A stretch of DNA of 64,000 bases. Source: SAR202 cluster bacterium (GTDB lineage Bacteria > Chloroflexota > Dehalococcoidia > Lucifugimonadales > VGZR01). The notes under the pieces were generated by a model. The model saw nothing but the letters and a program-made list of their open reading frames with translations, was not told where the DNA came from and searched no databases. The stretch lies in contig VGZR01000002.1 in the NCBI GenBank assembly GCA_016872515.1, positions 65,136 through 129,135 of the forward strand. The letters are read 5' to 3'. This document shows, in pieces, positions 1 through 8,235 of the stretch. Each line of letters begins with the position of its first letter. The first letter of the stretch is position 1. The translations under genes were made by a program, and so were the position numbers.

Positions 1-64
1 TCTTTCCTGAGTGGCAGTGCGGACATACACTGATTAACTCGTAGTGTTCGCCTCCGTTGGGCAT
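1..64 (-). CDS. 5' end of an unidentified gene with a Cys-x2-Cys motif (runs off window)
   Basis: An ATG at 64 opens a frame without stops to the window edge (21 codons). The peptide starts MPNGGEHYELISVCPHCHSG, with a CPHC pair that could be half of a zinc site. An AGAGGA Shine-Dalgarno-like element lies 8 bases upstream of the ATG, and the start is only 12 bases after the pyrB stop, so it is probably the third gene of the pyr transcript. The family is not recognisable from this fragment; dihydroorotase would be usual after pyrB, but the visible residues do not show that. Confidence 0.5.
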   Translation of the reverse strand, partial: MPNGGEHYELISVCPHCHSGK

Positions 65-76
65 TGCCACAATCCT

Positions 77-1090
77 CTATCTGCCGCTCCGCACAGGCGT
101 CACCACACCGTACAGCAGGGCCATCCGAGCGGCCACGCCGTTGGTCACCTGCTCCTCGATAACCGACTGGGCGCCGTGCGCCACCTCCGGGTCAATCTCG
201 ATGCCCTCGTTCATCGGCCCCGGGTGCATCACAAGCACATCGGGCCGCGCCAGCGCCAGCCGCTTCGGGGTGATGCAGTACAGCCGCGAGTACTCACGCA
301 GCGACGGCAGGTGCCCCGCCTTCTGCCGCTCCAGTTGCAGCCGTAGTGCCATCACAACGTTCGCATCCTCCAGCGCCCTCTCCACCTTCGTCTCCACCTT
401 CACCGCGGCGAACGGGTGCTCCTCAAGAGCACGGCGGGAACCGAGAAAGTCAGGCGGCAGCAACGTCGGCGGAGCGCACAGCGTCACCTCGGCGCCCATC
501 TTGGTCAGCCCCCACAGGTTCGACCGCCCCACTCGGCTGTACAAGATGTCGCCCACGATGGTGACTTTCAGTCCCTGCAGCCTTCCGAAGTGGCCGCGCA
601 TGGTGTACATGTCGAGTAGCGCCTGCGTCGGATGCGCGTGCGTGCCATCGCCGGCGTTGATGACGCTGGCCTTCAGGTGGCGGGCCAGGAAGTACGGTGC
701 ACCCGAGTGGGGATGCCGCATGACGATGATGTCCGCGTTCATCGCCTGGAGCGTCAGCGCGGTGTTGTACAGCGACTCTCCCTTCTCGGCGCTGCTGCCG
801 CTGGACGAGACGTTGATGACATCCGCGCTCAGGACCTTGCCCGCCTGCTCGAAGGAGACGCGGGTCCGCGTTGACGCCTCGTAGAACACGGTGATGATGC
901 TCTTGCCGCGTAGCGTCGGAACTTTGCGTATCTCGCGTCCCAACACCTCTTTCATAGCGTCGGTGGTCTGGAACACCGACGCTATCTCCTCAACCGAGTA
1001 GTCGTCCAGGTCGAGGATGTTCCGCCGCAACGGCAGCGGCGATGGCTGGACGGGGGCTGTGGTTTTCATGGACTGTGTCGTTGCAGTCAT
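77..1090 (-). CDS. pyrB: Aspartate carbamoyltransferase catalytic chain
   Basis: Catalyses carbamoyl phosphate + L-aspartate to N-carbamoyl-aspartate, the committed step of de novo pyrimidine synthesis, in the cytoplasm. The protein carries the carbamoyl-phosphate loop STRTRVSFE, the HPTQALLDMYT segment and a C-terminal HPGPMNEGIEID motif, all diagnostic of ATCase. The open frame extends further upstream but that part overlaps pyrR in another frame; the ATG at 1090 gives about 337 residues with a short extra N-terminal tail, near the family length. It lies one base after the pyrR stop, so the two genes are co-transcribed and probably translationally coupled. No pyrI regulatory chain is seen here. 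Confidence 0.95.
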   Translation of the reverse strand: MTATTQSMKTTAPVQPSPLPLRRNILDLDDYSVEEIASVFQTTDAMKEVLGREIRKVPTLRGKSIITVFYEASTRTRVSFEQAGKVLSADVINVSSSGSSAEKGESLYNTALTLQAMNADIIVMRHPHSGAPYFLARHLKASVINAGDGTHAHPTQALLDMYTMRGHFGRLQGLKVTIVGDILYSRVGRSNLWGLTKMGAEVTLCAPPTLLPPDFLGSRRALEEHPFAAVKVETKVERALEDANVVMALRLQLERQKAGHLPSLREYSRLYCITPKRLALARPDVLVMHPGPMNEGIEIDPEVAHGAQSVIEEQVTNGVAARMALLYGVVTPVRSGR

Positions 1091-1091
1091 A

Positions 1092-1631
1092 TCAGGGCTT
1101 ATCCTTAGAAATGATCGTGACCTCGTCCACGCCATCGGTCTCCACCAGCCGCACGGCCACGTCCTCCTCGAAAGCAGTGGGCATGTTCTTGCCCACGTAA
1201 TCGGCGCGGATGGGCAGCTCCCTGTGGCCCCTGTCCACCAGCACGCCGAGCTGGATGGCACTGGGCCGCCCGAAGTCCGTGAGCGCGTCCATGGCTGCGC
1301 GGATGCTGCGTCCCGTGAACAGCACATCATCTATGAGGATGACGCACTTGCCTTCGATGGGGAAGGGGATGTCGGTCCGCCGGACCGTGGGCCGCACCTT
1401 GCCCGCCAGATCGTCGCGGTACAGGCTGATGTCTAGCGCGCCCACCGGCGGGGCCTTATGCTCGAACCGCTCGATCCACTCCGCCAGTCGCTTGGCGATG
1501 GGGTAGCCCCGGGAGAGGATGCCCACCAAAACCACAGCCTCGACGCCGCGGTTGTGCTCCAAAACCTGGTGCGCCATCCGCGCCAGGGCCCGGCGTATCT
1601 CCTCTGCGTCTAGAACCGCTCTCGTAGGCAC
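1092..1631 (-). CDS. pyrR: PyrR bifunctional pyrimidine operon regulator / uracil phosphoribosyltransferase
   Basis: PyrR binds pyr mRNA when UMP is high and promotes termination; the family also has uracil phosphoribosyltransferase activity. The 179-residue protein has the PRPP-binding signature [13 protein letters not shown] in its second half and an N-terminal region ([18 protein letters not shown]) typical of PyrR rather than simple Upp. The start codon is GTG at 1631. Its only plausible Shine-Dalgarno (GAGAGG) lies inside the 3' arm of the leader terminator hairpin, so translation as well as transcription could be controlled by that structure. First gene of pyrR-pyrB. Confidence 0.94.
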   Translation of the reverse strand: MPTRAVLDAEEIRRALARMAHQVLEHNRGVEAVVLVGILSRGYPIAKRLAEWIERFEHKAPPVGALDISLYRDDLAGKVRPTVRRTDIPFPIEGKCVILIDDVLFTGRSIRAAMDALTDFGRPSAIQLGVLVDRGHRELPIRADYVGKNMPTAFEEDVAVRLVETDGVDEVTIISKDKP

Positions 1632-1750
1632 AAAAAAACCTCTCGCCTTCGGCCGGCAAGAGGTCCGTTACTTCGGCTGCCGCCTCAGATTCACAAAGGG
1701 ACGGACAGCCATCTCCGCTAGTCGCGCCTTGCCAGCCTCTCTGGACTGTC
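1632..1750 (-). promoter_or_regulatory. PyrR-responsive attenuator in the pyr leader
   Basis: Read on the minus strand, the leader contains AGTCCAGAGAGGCT (about 1735-1748), matching the conserved PyrR binding loop known from Bacillus pyr leaders. Downstream is an intrinsic terminator, 9-bp stem CCTCTTGCC/GGCGAGAGG followed by seven T (1632-1663). GGCTGGCAAG (1729-1738) can pair over ten positions (one G-T) with CTTGCCGGCC (1651-1660), which includes the terminator 5' arm, so it is a natural antiterminator. PyrR-UMP binding to the loop would block the antiterminator and release the terminator. The T-tract ends directly at the pyrR GTG. Confidence 0.9.
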
Positions 1751-1794
1751 TTAAAGGACCGCGCGCTCGCGGGTACTAGCGACGTACTAGACCA

Positions 1795-1823
1795 ATTGTA
1801 ATGGCTGGCCGCTCTTGATTCAA
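1795..1823 (-). promoter_or_regulatory. Sigma70-type promoter of pyrR-pyrB
   Basis: TTGAAT (1818-1823) and TACAAT (1795-1800) on the minus strand are separated by 17 bases. The transcript would start about 155 bases before pyrR, just upstream of the PyrR loop. Confidence 0.7.
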
Positions 1824-1950
1824 GGGCGTGTTCCGCAAGTCCGAGCGGCGACTTTTGCATTGCGGCACATAGTGATTCTAGATATGATGCGGGGAGTGGA
1901 TGCAGCGGGCTCCAGGCCCGGCTGTGAATCTCTTGTGACCTGAAGGCCGG

Positions 1951-2400
1951 ATGGAACAGAAGCGTAGCGTCAAACAACTCGTGGCTGCGGGCGGCCTGGT
2001 GTATAGAACAGTGGAGAGTGGAATCGAGGTCGTGGCTTGCGACCGCTTCTCGCCCCAACTCAGAGCGTTACCCAAGGGCACACCCGACCCCGGCGAGACA
2101 CGAGAGCAGACCGCGTTGCGCGAGGTGGGCGAGGAGACCGGCCTCGATGTAGAGATCGACGGCTTCATCCAGGCCATCCACTACTGGTTCTCTCCCAAGG
2201 AGGAGAACCAGCGTTATTATAAGTCTGTGTACTTCTATCTGATGCGCCCGCGTGGCGGTGACGTGTCCAGGCATGATGCTGAATTCGACAGCGTCGCATG
2301 GCTTCCCGCGAACGAAGCGCTCAAGACTCTCAGCTACGAAAACGAGGTCAAGGTTGTTCAAAAAGGCCTTTCCATGGTCGCGCAGAGACCAAGAGCCTGA
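1951..2400 (+). CDS. Nudix hydrolase
   Basis: Hydrolyses a nucleoside diphosphate linked to another moiety; the substrate cannot be read from sequence. Residues 43-65 form a complete Nudix box (G-x5-E-x7-REVGEETGL), with the metal-binding glutamates REVGEE present. At 149 residues the protein is a single Nudix domain, similar to MutT/Ap4A-type enzymes. It starts with ATG and overlaps the following acetyltransferase, so the pair is probably co-expressed. Confidence 0.9.
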   Translation: MEQKRSVKQLVAAGGLVYRTVESGIEVVACDRFSPQLRALPKGTPDPGETREQTALREVGEETGLDVEIDGFIQAIHYWFSPKEENQRYYKSVYFYLMRPRGGDVSRHDAEFDSVAWLPANEALKTLSYENEVKVVQKGLSMVAQRPRA

Positions 2401-3025
2401 CGCGTCCGGCAACGGCAGCGCGCAGTTCTTCGTGGCTGGCGAGAAGGTCATCCTCCGGGACAAGCGCCTGGAGGACGCGGCCGACGACTACGCATGGCGC
2501 CGCGACCCCGAGCTGTCCAAGCTCGACGCCACGACGCCCATCCAGATGTCCTTCAACGAGTACTACAAGTACACCGAGGACGAGGTGGGCTACACTAGCA
2601 AGTGGTCGCGCCGCTTCGCCATAGACACCCGCGATGGCGTCCACATCGGCAACTCCATGTTCTACGACATAGACCTTCGGCGCGGCGAGACCGAATTGGG
2701 CATCATGCTCGGCAACCGCGACTACTGGGGCAAAGGCTACGGCACCGACGCCGTCATCACCCTCCTGGACTACATCTTCACGACCACCACCTTGAACAGG
2801 GTGTACCTGCACACACTGGACTGGAACACGCGGGCGCGGCGGAGTTTCACCCACGCAGGCTTCCAGGAAGTGCGGACGGTGCGCCGCAGTGGCATGGACT
2901 TCATCCTGATGGAGGTGTTGCGTCCCGACTGGGAGCGGCACCGCGCCCAGGAGTCCAAGAACGGTAGGAATCCGGAGGAAGCGCCATCTGGTAACAGTGC
3001 CACGAAACCGCCTGTTACCGAGTAG
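2354..3025 (+). CDS. GNAT-family N-acetyltransferase (RimJ/RimL-like)
   Basis: Transfers acetyl from acetyl-CoA to an amine, possibly a protein N-terminus or small molecule. The middle of the protein has the RimJ/RimL pattern: TELGIMLGNRDYWGKGYGTDA (acetyl-CoA binding Q/RxxGxG-like segment) followed by LNRVYLHTLDWNTRARRSFTHAGF. The start is uncertain. The frame is open to an ATG at 2252, deep inside the Nudix gene; TTG at 2354 has a GAGG seven bases upstream; GTG at 2432 sits at the domain boundary. I chose TTG as a compromise. The last 25 residues are polar and probably disordered. Confidence 0.82.
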   Translation: MFKKAFPWSRRDQEPDASGNGSAQFFVAGEKVILRDKRLEDAADDYAWRRDPELSKLDATTPIQMSFNEYYKYTEDEVGYTSKWSRRFAIDTRDGVHIGNSMFYDIDLRRGETELGIMLGNRDYWGKGYGTDAVITLLDYIFTTTTLNRVYLHTLDWNTRARRSFTHAGFQEVRTVRRSGMDFILMEVLRPDWERHRAQESKNGRNPEEAPSGNSATKPPVTE

Positions 3026-3085
3026 CACACCCTCCCCCCAGGTCAGGGGGCGCCCGAGCTCCGGCTTCGAGGAATACCCAAAAGC

Positions 3086-4024
3086 ATGACCGTTCTCGTA
3101 ACAGGTGCTACAGGCTTTGTCGGCCGCCGTGTCGCCGCCGGGTTGGCATCGCGTGGCACGCCTGTGCGAGCCCTGAGCCGCGCTTCCAAGCACGCCCCCC
3201 AAGGCATTGAATCTCTCGGCGGCGATGTCCTCGACCCGCCCTCTTTGGCAAAAGTCTTTCAGGCAGTGGACAGCGTCATCCACCTCGTCGCGGTTATCCG
3301 CGAGCAGGATAGGCTGACCTTCCAGCGCGTCAACTATGAGGGGACACGGAACGTCCTCGATGCGGCCCGCGCCGCAGGTGTGCGGCGGTTGGTGTACGCC
3401 AGCACCATCGGCGTCACTTCCGATCCGTCGTATCGTTACCTCCACTCACGCTGGCTGGCCGAGCAGGATGTAGCCCGAGCGGGCATCCCCTTCACCATCT
3501 TGCGCTTCTCGGTGGGCTTCGGCGAGGGCGATGAGTTCTTCAACGTCCTCGCCGCTCAGGTCAAGCTTGCCCCTGTCGTCCCCGTCATCGGCACGGGTAG
3601 GGCCCGCTTCCAGCCCATCGCCGTGGATGACGTAGCCCGATGCCTCATCGCCTGCCTTGACAGGCCGGACCTGGTGGACAAGACGTTGGAGGTCGGCGGG
3701 CCAGACCATCTCACCTACGACCAGATGCTCGACCTGGTGAGTCAAACGGTAGGCGCACACACCCTCAAGCTCCACCTGCCTGCAGGCATGGCGAAGCCCG
3801 CTGTCTGGGCCATGGAGCGCATCATGACCAGGCCGCCGGTGACCCTCGAACAGCTCAAGATGCTCCGTCACGATAGCGTGACCGGCCTCGACTCGGTGGA
3901 GACGGTGTTCGGGTTCCGGCCCCAGCCGGTGAAGGGCAATCTTGACTACATCAAGCGCATGGGGTATCTAGATGCGCTGAGGATCAATATGGGCTGGATG
4001 CCCCGCCAGGTGCGCGACCACTGA
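3086..4024 (+). CDS. NAD(P)-binding atypical SDR, NDUFA9-like
   Basis: Begins MTVLVTGATGFVG, the TGxxGxxG dinucleotide-binding motif at the extreme N-terminus, and continues with features of the atypical extended SDRs related to complex I NDUFA9 subunits (VNYEGTRNVLDAARAAGVRRLVYAS, FQPIAVDDVARCLI). The usual catalytic Tyr-x3-Lys is replaced by a YLHSRWLAEQ segment, consistent with a binding or atypical function. Its substrate is unknown. It stands in a plus-strand run before folC. Confidence 0.85.
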   Translation: MTVLVTGATGFVGRRVAAGLASRGTPVRALSRASKHAPQGIESLGGDVLDPPSLAKVFQAVDSVIHLVAVIREQDRLTFQRVNYEGTRNVLDAARAAGVRRLVYASTIGVTSDPSYRYLHSRWLAEQDVARAGIPFTILRFSVGFGEGDEFFNVLAAQVKLAPVVPVIGTGRARFQPIAVDDVARCLIACLDRPDLVDKTLEVGGPDHLTYDQMLDLVSQTVGAHTLKLHLPAGMAKPAVWAMERIMTRPPVTLEQLKMLRHDSVTGLDSVETVFGFRPQPVKGNLDYIKRMGYLDALRINMGWMPRQVRDH

Positions 4025-4116
4025 GAAGGGTAAAGGAAGAGATTACGGGTAATACACCGAGCAAAGGCTGCACCGTCGCCGCGAAGCTGGACTACGAAGC
4101 TGCCCTGGCAAAAGTC

Positions 4117-5460
4117 ATGGGCCTCGCCGACTTCGAGCGCACGGCCAGCCACGGCCACGAGTTCCATCTCGACCGGATGGGTCTCCTCCTCGGCGCGCTG
4201 GGTGACCCCCACCTGGGCAGGCCCACCGTCCACGTCGCCGGTACCAAGGGCAAGGGCAGCACCGCCGCCATGGTTGCTTCCGTCCTTCAGGCCCAAGGGT
4301 ACCGCGTCGGCCTCTACACCTCCCCCCACCTCCACAGCGCCGTCGAGCGCATCCAGGTCAGCGGCCAGCCCATCGCCGGAGCGGACTTCGCTGCCCTCGT
4401 GGAGCAGGCCTGGCCAGTGATGGAGCGGGTCAACCAGGATGGCGGGGTCGGCGGCGTCACCACCTTCGAACTCCTCACCACGCTTGCATTTCTCCATTTC
4501 CGGCAGGCCGGCGCTGACTTCCAGGTCATCGAGGTCGGCCTCGGCGGGCGCCTCGACTCCACGAACGTCGTTGAGCCTGACGTGTGCGTCATCACTCCCC
4601 TGAGCCTCGACCACACCGAGATCCTCGGCCCCACAGTCGCCTCCATCGCCCGCGAGAAGGCGGGCATCATCAAGACTGGCGTGCCTGTGTTGACGGCGCC
4701 ACAGCCGCCCGAGGCCATCGAAGTCCTCCATCGTATCGCCGCCGACCGTGGCGCGCCGCTGACCGAAGTGGCACGTACCTACGCCTGGTCGTGGCTCGGT
4801 GGCGACCTGCACGGCCAGCGGTTCTCCATCACCGGCCCAAAGGGCGCGCGCCAACTCTGGATCCCCCTTCTCGGGGGCCACCAGGTCGAGAATGCCGCCA
4901 CAGCCATCGCCGCCCTCGATACCCTTGCGCAACAAGACCACCCTGTCTCACAGGCCGCCATCAAAGAAGGGCTGCGGGCTGTGCAGTGGCCCGGCCGCAT
5001 GGAGGTTCTGGCCGACGGAGGGCCACTCATCATCGTGGACGGCGCCCACAATCCCCATTCGGCTTCCAGGCTCGTCGAGGCGGTTGAGCATATCCGGCGC
5101 CTCCACCAGCCTTCCTCTCTCGGGCGCGTTATGCTGCTCTTTGGCGCCCTGACGGGCCACGACCTTCCGGGAGTCCTGGCAGAGTTGGCCAGGCTGAAGC
5201 CCATTGTGGTGGCGCTCAGAACGACTCACCCCCGCGCTAAACCGTGCAAAGATATCGAGAAGGCCGCCACCGGCCTCGGGCTGGAAGTAAACTTCCAGCC
5301 CGACGTCGTGGCCGATGCCGTTCGCCGCGCCGTCGCCATGGCGAGACCGGAAGACGTCGTCCTGGCCACGGGCTCGCTCTCCGTGGCTGCAGAGGTTCGT
5401 GCCGCAGTCAAAGGCATCACACAAGAGACGTATCCGAACTTGAAACAACCGGCCAAATGA
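4117..5460 (+). CDS. folC: Folylpolyglutamate synthase / dihydrofolate synthase
   Basis: Adds glutamate to folates, and in bifunctional members to dihydropteroate, using ATP. The P-loop HVAGTKGKGSTAAM and the second signature IVVEVGLGGRLDSTN (here VIEVGLGGRLDSTN) are intact, as are the Mur-ligase-like C-terminal motifs VDGAHNPHSA. Length 447 residues from the ATG at 4117 is near normal. However, the conserved family N-terminus (DYEAAL) is encoded in frame just upstream (from 4090), where no ATG, GTG or TTG is available; an ATT at 4042 preceded by AAAGGAAG is the best upstream candidate. The true start is therefore probably non-canonical. Confidence 0.93.
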   Translation: MGLADFERTASHGHEFHLDRMGLLLGALGDPHLGRPTVHVAGTKGKGSTAAMVASVLQAQGYRVGLYTSPHLHSAVERIQVSGQPIAGADFAALVEQAWPVMERVNQDGGVGGVTTFELLTTLAFLHFRQAGADFQVIEVGLGGRLDSTNVVEPDVCVITPLSLDHTEILGPTVASIAREKAGIIKTGVPVLTAPQPPEAIEVLHRIAADRGAPLTEVARTYAWSWLGGDLHGQRFSITGPKGARQLWIPLLGGHQVENAATAIAALDTLAQQDHPVSQAAIKEGLRAVQWPGRMEVLADGGPLIIVDGAHNPHSASRLVEAVEHIRRLHQPSSLGRVMLLFGALTGHDLPGVLAELARLKPIVVALRTTHPRAKPCKDIEKAATGLGLEVNFQPDVVADAVRRAVAMARPEDVVLATGSLSVAAEVRAAVKGITQETYPNLKQPAK

Positions 5461-5482
5461 TGCTGGGACGAAAAGACCAACG

Positions 5483-6733
5483 ATGAATAGTCACCGAAGA
5501 AGGGTCGTCATCACCGGTATGGGGGCCATGACACCGCTGGGCGAGTCCCCCGAAGAGTTCTGGGCGGGTCTGGTTGCCGGCAAGTCCGGCATCGGCCCTA
5601 TGCAGCGGTGCGACCCGTCGCCGTTCCCCTGCCGCATCTCCGGCGAGGTCTGGGGTTTCGACCCCTTGAGATACATGGACCCCAAAGAGGCGCGCCGCCA
5701 GGCGCGTTTCTCCCAACTCGCCGTCGCCGCGGCAGGCCAAGCCATCAAGGATGCGAGCCTGGACATGGAGAAGGAAGACCGCGAGCGGGTCGGCGTCGTC
5801 CTGGGCAACGGCGCGGGCGCATTTGACACCATCGAGGAGAACGCCCGCACCCTTGTCGAGAAGGGCGGCATGAGGGTCAGTCCCTACTTCATCACGATGA
5901 TGCTCGCCAACATGGCGGCGGCCAACGTCAGCCGTCTCTACGGCACCAAGGGCTACACCAACACCGTCGTAACCGCGTGCGCCGCGGGTACCCAGGGCAT
6001 CGGCGAGGCCATCGAGGTCATCCGCCGCGGCGCCGCCGATATCGTCCTGGGCGGTGGCACCGAGGCGGGTATCTGTCAGCTCGGCCAGGGCGGCTTCAAC
6101 GTCATCCGGGCGCTCAGTCGCACCAATGAAGACCCCACCAAGGCCAGCCGCCCTTTCGACGCTCAGCGCGACGGCTTCGTCCCCGCTGAGGGCGCGGGCG
6201 TCCTCATCCTCGAGAGCCTCGAACACGCCCGGCGGCGCGGCGCACGCATCCTGGCCGAGGTCATCGGCGAGGGCGTGTCTTCCGACGCTTTCCACCAGGT
6301 GCAGCCTGACGAGACGGGCGAAGGCCCCGCCCGCGCCATCCGCTGGGCGCTGGCCGACGCCGGCATCACCCCAGCCGATGTGGACTACATCAACGCCCAC
6401 GGCACCTCTACACAGATCAACGACGCGGTCGAGACGCTGGCCATCAAGCGCGCCTTCGGCGAACGCGCCTACAAGGTGCCCATCAGCTCCACCAAGTCCA
6501 TGATCGGCCACGCCTTAGGCGGCGCGGGCTCCGTCGAGGCCGTCGCCTGCGTCAAGACCATCCTGGACGGCGTCATCCACCCGACCATCAACTACGAGCA
6601 CCCAGACCCGGCCTGCGACTTGGACTATGTCCCCAACGTGGCGCGCCACCAACGCGTGGATACCGTGCTCTCCAACAGCTTCGGCTTCGGCGGCCAGAAC
6701 GCCTGCCTCGTCATCCGCCGCTTCGTGGAGTAG
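5483..6733 (+). CDS. fabF: Beta-ketoacyl-ACP synthase II
   Basis: Condenses malonyl-ACP with acyl-ACP in fatty acid elongation. It is a full-length 416-residue thiolase-fold enzyme with the Cys-His-His triad visible: active Cys166 in TACAAGT, His in NAHGTST (about residue 305) and His in GHALGGAG (about 342). FNSFGFGGQNA-type C-terminal glycine loop (SNSFGFGGQN) is present. It follows folC by 22 bases and precedes the formyltransferase by 4 bases, so it is likely in one operon, apart from the other fab genes of the window. Confidence 0.96.
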   Translation: MNSHRRRVVITGMGAMTPLGESPEEFWAGLVAGKSGIGPMQRCDPSPFPCRISGEVWGFDPLRYMDPKEARRQARFSQLAVAAAGQAIKDASLDMEKEDRERVGVVLGNGAGAFDTIEENARTLVEKGGMRVSPYFITMMLANMAAANVSRLYGTKGYTNTVVTACAAGTQGIGEAIEVIRRGAADIVLGGGTEAGICQLGQGGFNVIRALSRTNEDPTKASRPFDAQRDGFVPAEGAGVLILESLEHARRRGARILAEVIGEGVSSDAFHQVQPDETGEGPARAIRWALADAGITPADVDYINAHGTSTQINDAVETLAIKRAFGERAYKVPISSTKSMIGHALGGAGSVEAVACVKTILDGVIHPTINYEHPDPACDLDYVPNVARHQRVDTVLSNSFGFGGQNACLVIRRFVE

Positions 6734-6737
6734 GCCT

Positions 6738-7658
6738 GTGCGCATCGCCGTCATCGGCCAGGCGGCCTTCGGTCAGAGCGTTCTTGATGCCCTGGTGAAG
6801 AAGGGTGAGCACGTCGTGGGGGCCTTCTGCCCGCCCGACAAAGAGGGGAGGCCCGCCGACCCACTCAAGACCTCCGCCCAGGGACACGGCATCCCCGTCC
6901 TCCAGTTCAAGCGGATGCGCGACCAGAAGGCCATAGACGCCTTCAAAGCCCTCAGAGCCGACCTATGCGTGATGGCTTTCGTCACCGACATCGTCCCCAT
7001 GGCCATCCTCCAGGCGCCTACCAATGGCACCATCCAGTACCACCCCTCGCTGCTGCCCAAGCACCGCGGCCCAAGCTCCATCAACTGGCCCATCATCCAG
7101 GGCGAGACCAAGACCGGCCTCACCATCTTCTGGCCAGACGATGGTCTCGATACCGGCCCAATCCTGCTCCAGAAAGAGGTCGTCATCGGCCCCGACGACA
7201 CCCTCGGCTCCATATATTTCGACCGGCTCTTCCCGATGGGCGTGGAGGCAATGGCCGAGGCGGTGGAGATGGTGCGGAAGGGCACCGCGCCCAGGATCGG
7301 CCAGGACCACTCCCAGGCCACGTACGAGGGCTGGTGCAAAGAGGAGAACGCAGTCATAGACTGGAGCATGCCCGTCGCCGAGGTGTACAACCTCATCCGT
7401 GGCTGCGACCCATCGCCCGGCGCCAATACCACGGTCGGCGGCGCGAGAGTGCGCCTCTACTCCGCCGAGCGCCGCGACGGTGACTCTGGCGCAGCGCCAG
7501 GACGAATCGTTGAGGTCGCTGACAAAGGCTTCCGCGTCGCGGCCAAGGGCGGCAGCATCTTCGTCAAGCGCGTCCAGCCCGATGGCGGCAAGAAGGCCAG
7601 CGCTGCCGACTGGGCGGCCCTTGTCGGCCTCAAGCCCGGCGCCCGCTTCGGGGCTTAG
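6738..7658 (+). CDS. Formyltransferase family protein (Fmt / 10-formyl-THF hydrolase-like)
   Basis: The N-terminal domain shows the formyltransferase fold motif HPSLLPKHRGPSSINWPI followed by GLTIFWPDDGLDTGPIL, and the C-terminal domain (VYNLIRGCDPSPGANTTV) matches the Fmt C-terminal OB-like domain. The closest pattern is the hydrolase/formyltransferase part of ALDH1L1 and related stand-alone proteins rather than strict methionyl-tRNA formyltransferase, so the acceptor is uncertain. GTG at 6738 starts the conserved RIAVIGQAAFG strand and lies 4 bases after the fabF stop; longer frames upstream overlap fabF. Confidence 0.87.
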   Translation: MRIAVIGQAAFGQSVLDALVKKGEHVVGAFCPPDKEGRPADPLKTSAQGHGIPVLQFKRMRDQKAIDAFKALRADLCVMAFVTDIVPMAILQAPTNGTIQYHPSLLPKHRGPSSINWPIIQGETKTGLTIFWPDDGLDTGPILLQKEVVIGPDDTLGSIYFDRLFPMGVEAMAEAVEMVRKGTAPRIGQDHSQATYEGWCKEENAVIDWSMPVAEVYNLIRGCDPSPGANTTVGGARVRLYSAERRDGDSGAAPGRIVEVADKGFRVAAKGGSIFVKRVQPDGGKKASAADWAALVGLKPGARFGA

Positions 7659-7662
7659 CCCC

Positions 7663-8186
7663 TCACTTCTTCTTCGGCGACCTAATCCTGCTCTTCTTGC
7701 CCGACGACTTCAACCGGCTCTGTCTGATCTTGAAAGGCGTCGAGGCGTGGGCTTTGTCCTCCACCAGCTCGATCCAGTTGCCGTCCGGGTCCTCCATATA
7801 GCACGTCTTGTGTCCGGGGATGGTCTCGATAGGCGGCGGCGCCGTCGTCGCACCCATCTTTTTCAGCAGCCGTAGCTCTTCAGCGCGTTCTCGACCATGA
7901 AGGCGATGTGCGTGGACCCGCTCATGGTGCGGTGGTCTTGCTCTTCTTTGTCTCGTATCTTGACCTTCGGATTGAGGTACTGGGCCAAGACAAGAAGCAC
8001 GCCATCGTCGGCCACCAGGCTCGCCACCCGCATCTTGGCATTCGGAACGCCCACCACTTTCGACAGCAGCTCTCCCTCCGCCCCGAACAGCTCCTCACAC
8101 TCCAGTCCCAATCCTTCTGTATAGAACTTCACCGCCTTATCGAGGTTCTTCACCACCACGCCGATGTGGTACACCGTGATACCCAC
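7663..8186 (-). pseudogene. VOC/glyoxalase-family gene with one frameshift
   Basis: The first part starts at GTG 8186 behind AAGGAG and reads as a VOC domain (YHIGVVVKNLDKAVKFYTEG ... HIAFMVENA) but stops at codon 108. The remainder continues in another frame as EELRLLKKMGA and then the typical VOC end KTCYMEDPDGNWIELVED (to 7663). A net -1 (or +2) shift near 7885-7897 accounts for it. Joined, the protein would be about 174 residues with a basic lysine/arginine tail. Either a recent pseudogene or a consensus error. Confidence 0.8.
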
Positions 8187-8235
8187 GGAGGGTTCTCCTT
8201 GCGAATCAGGTTAGTTTAACGGCACGAGAGGAGAA

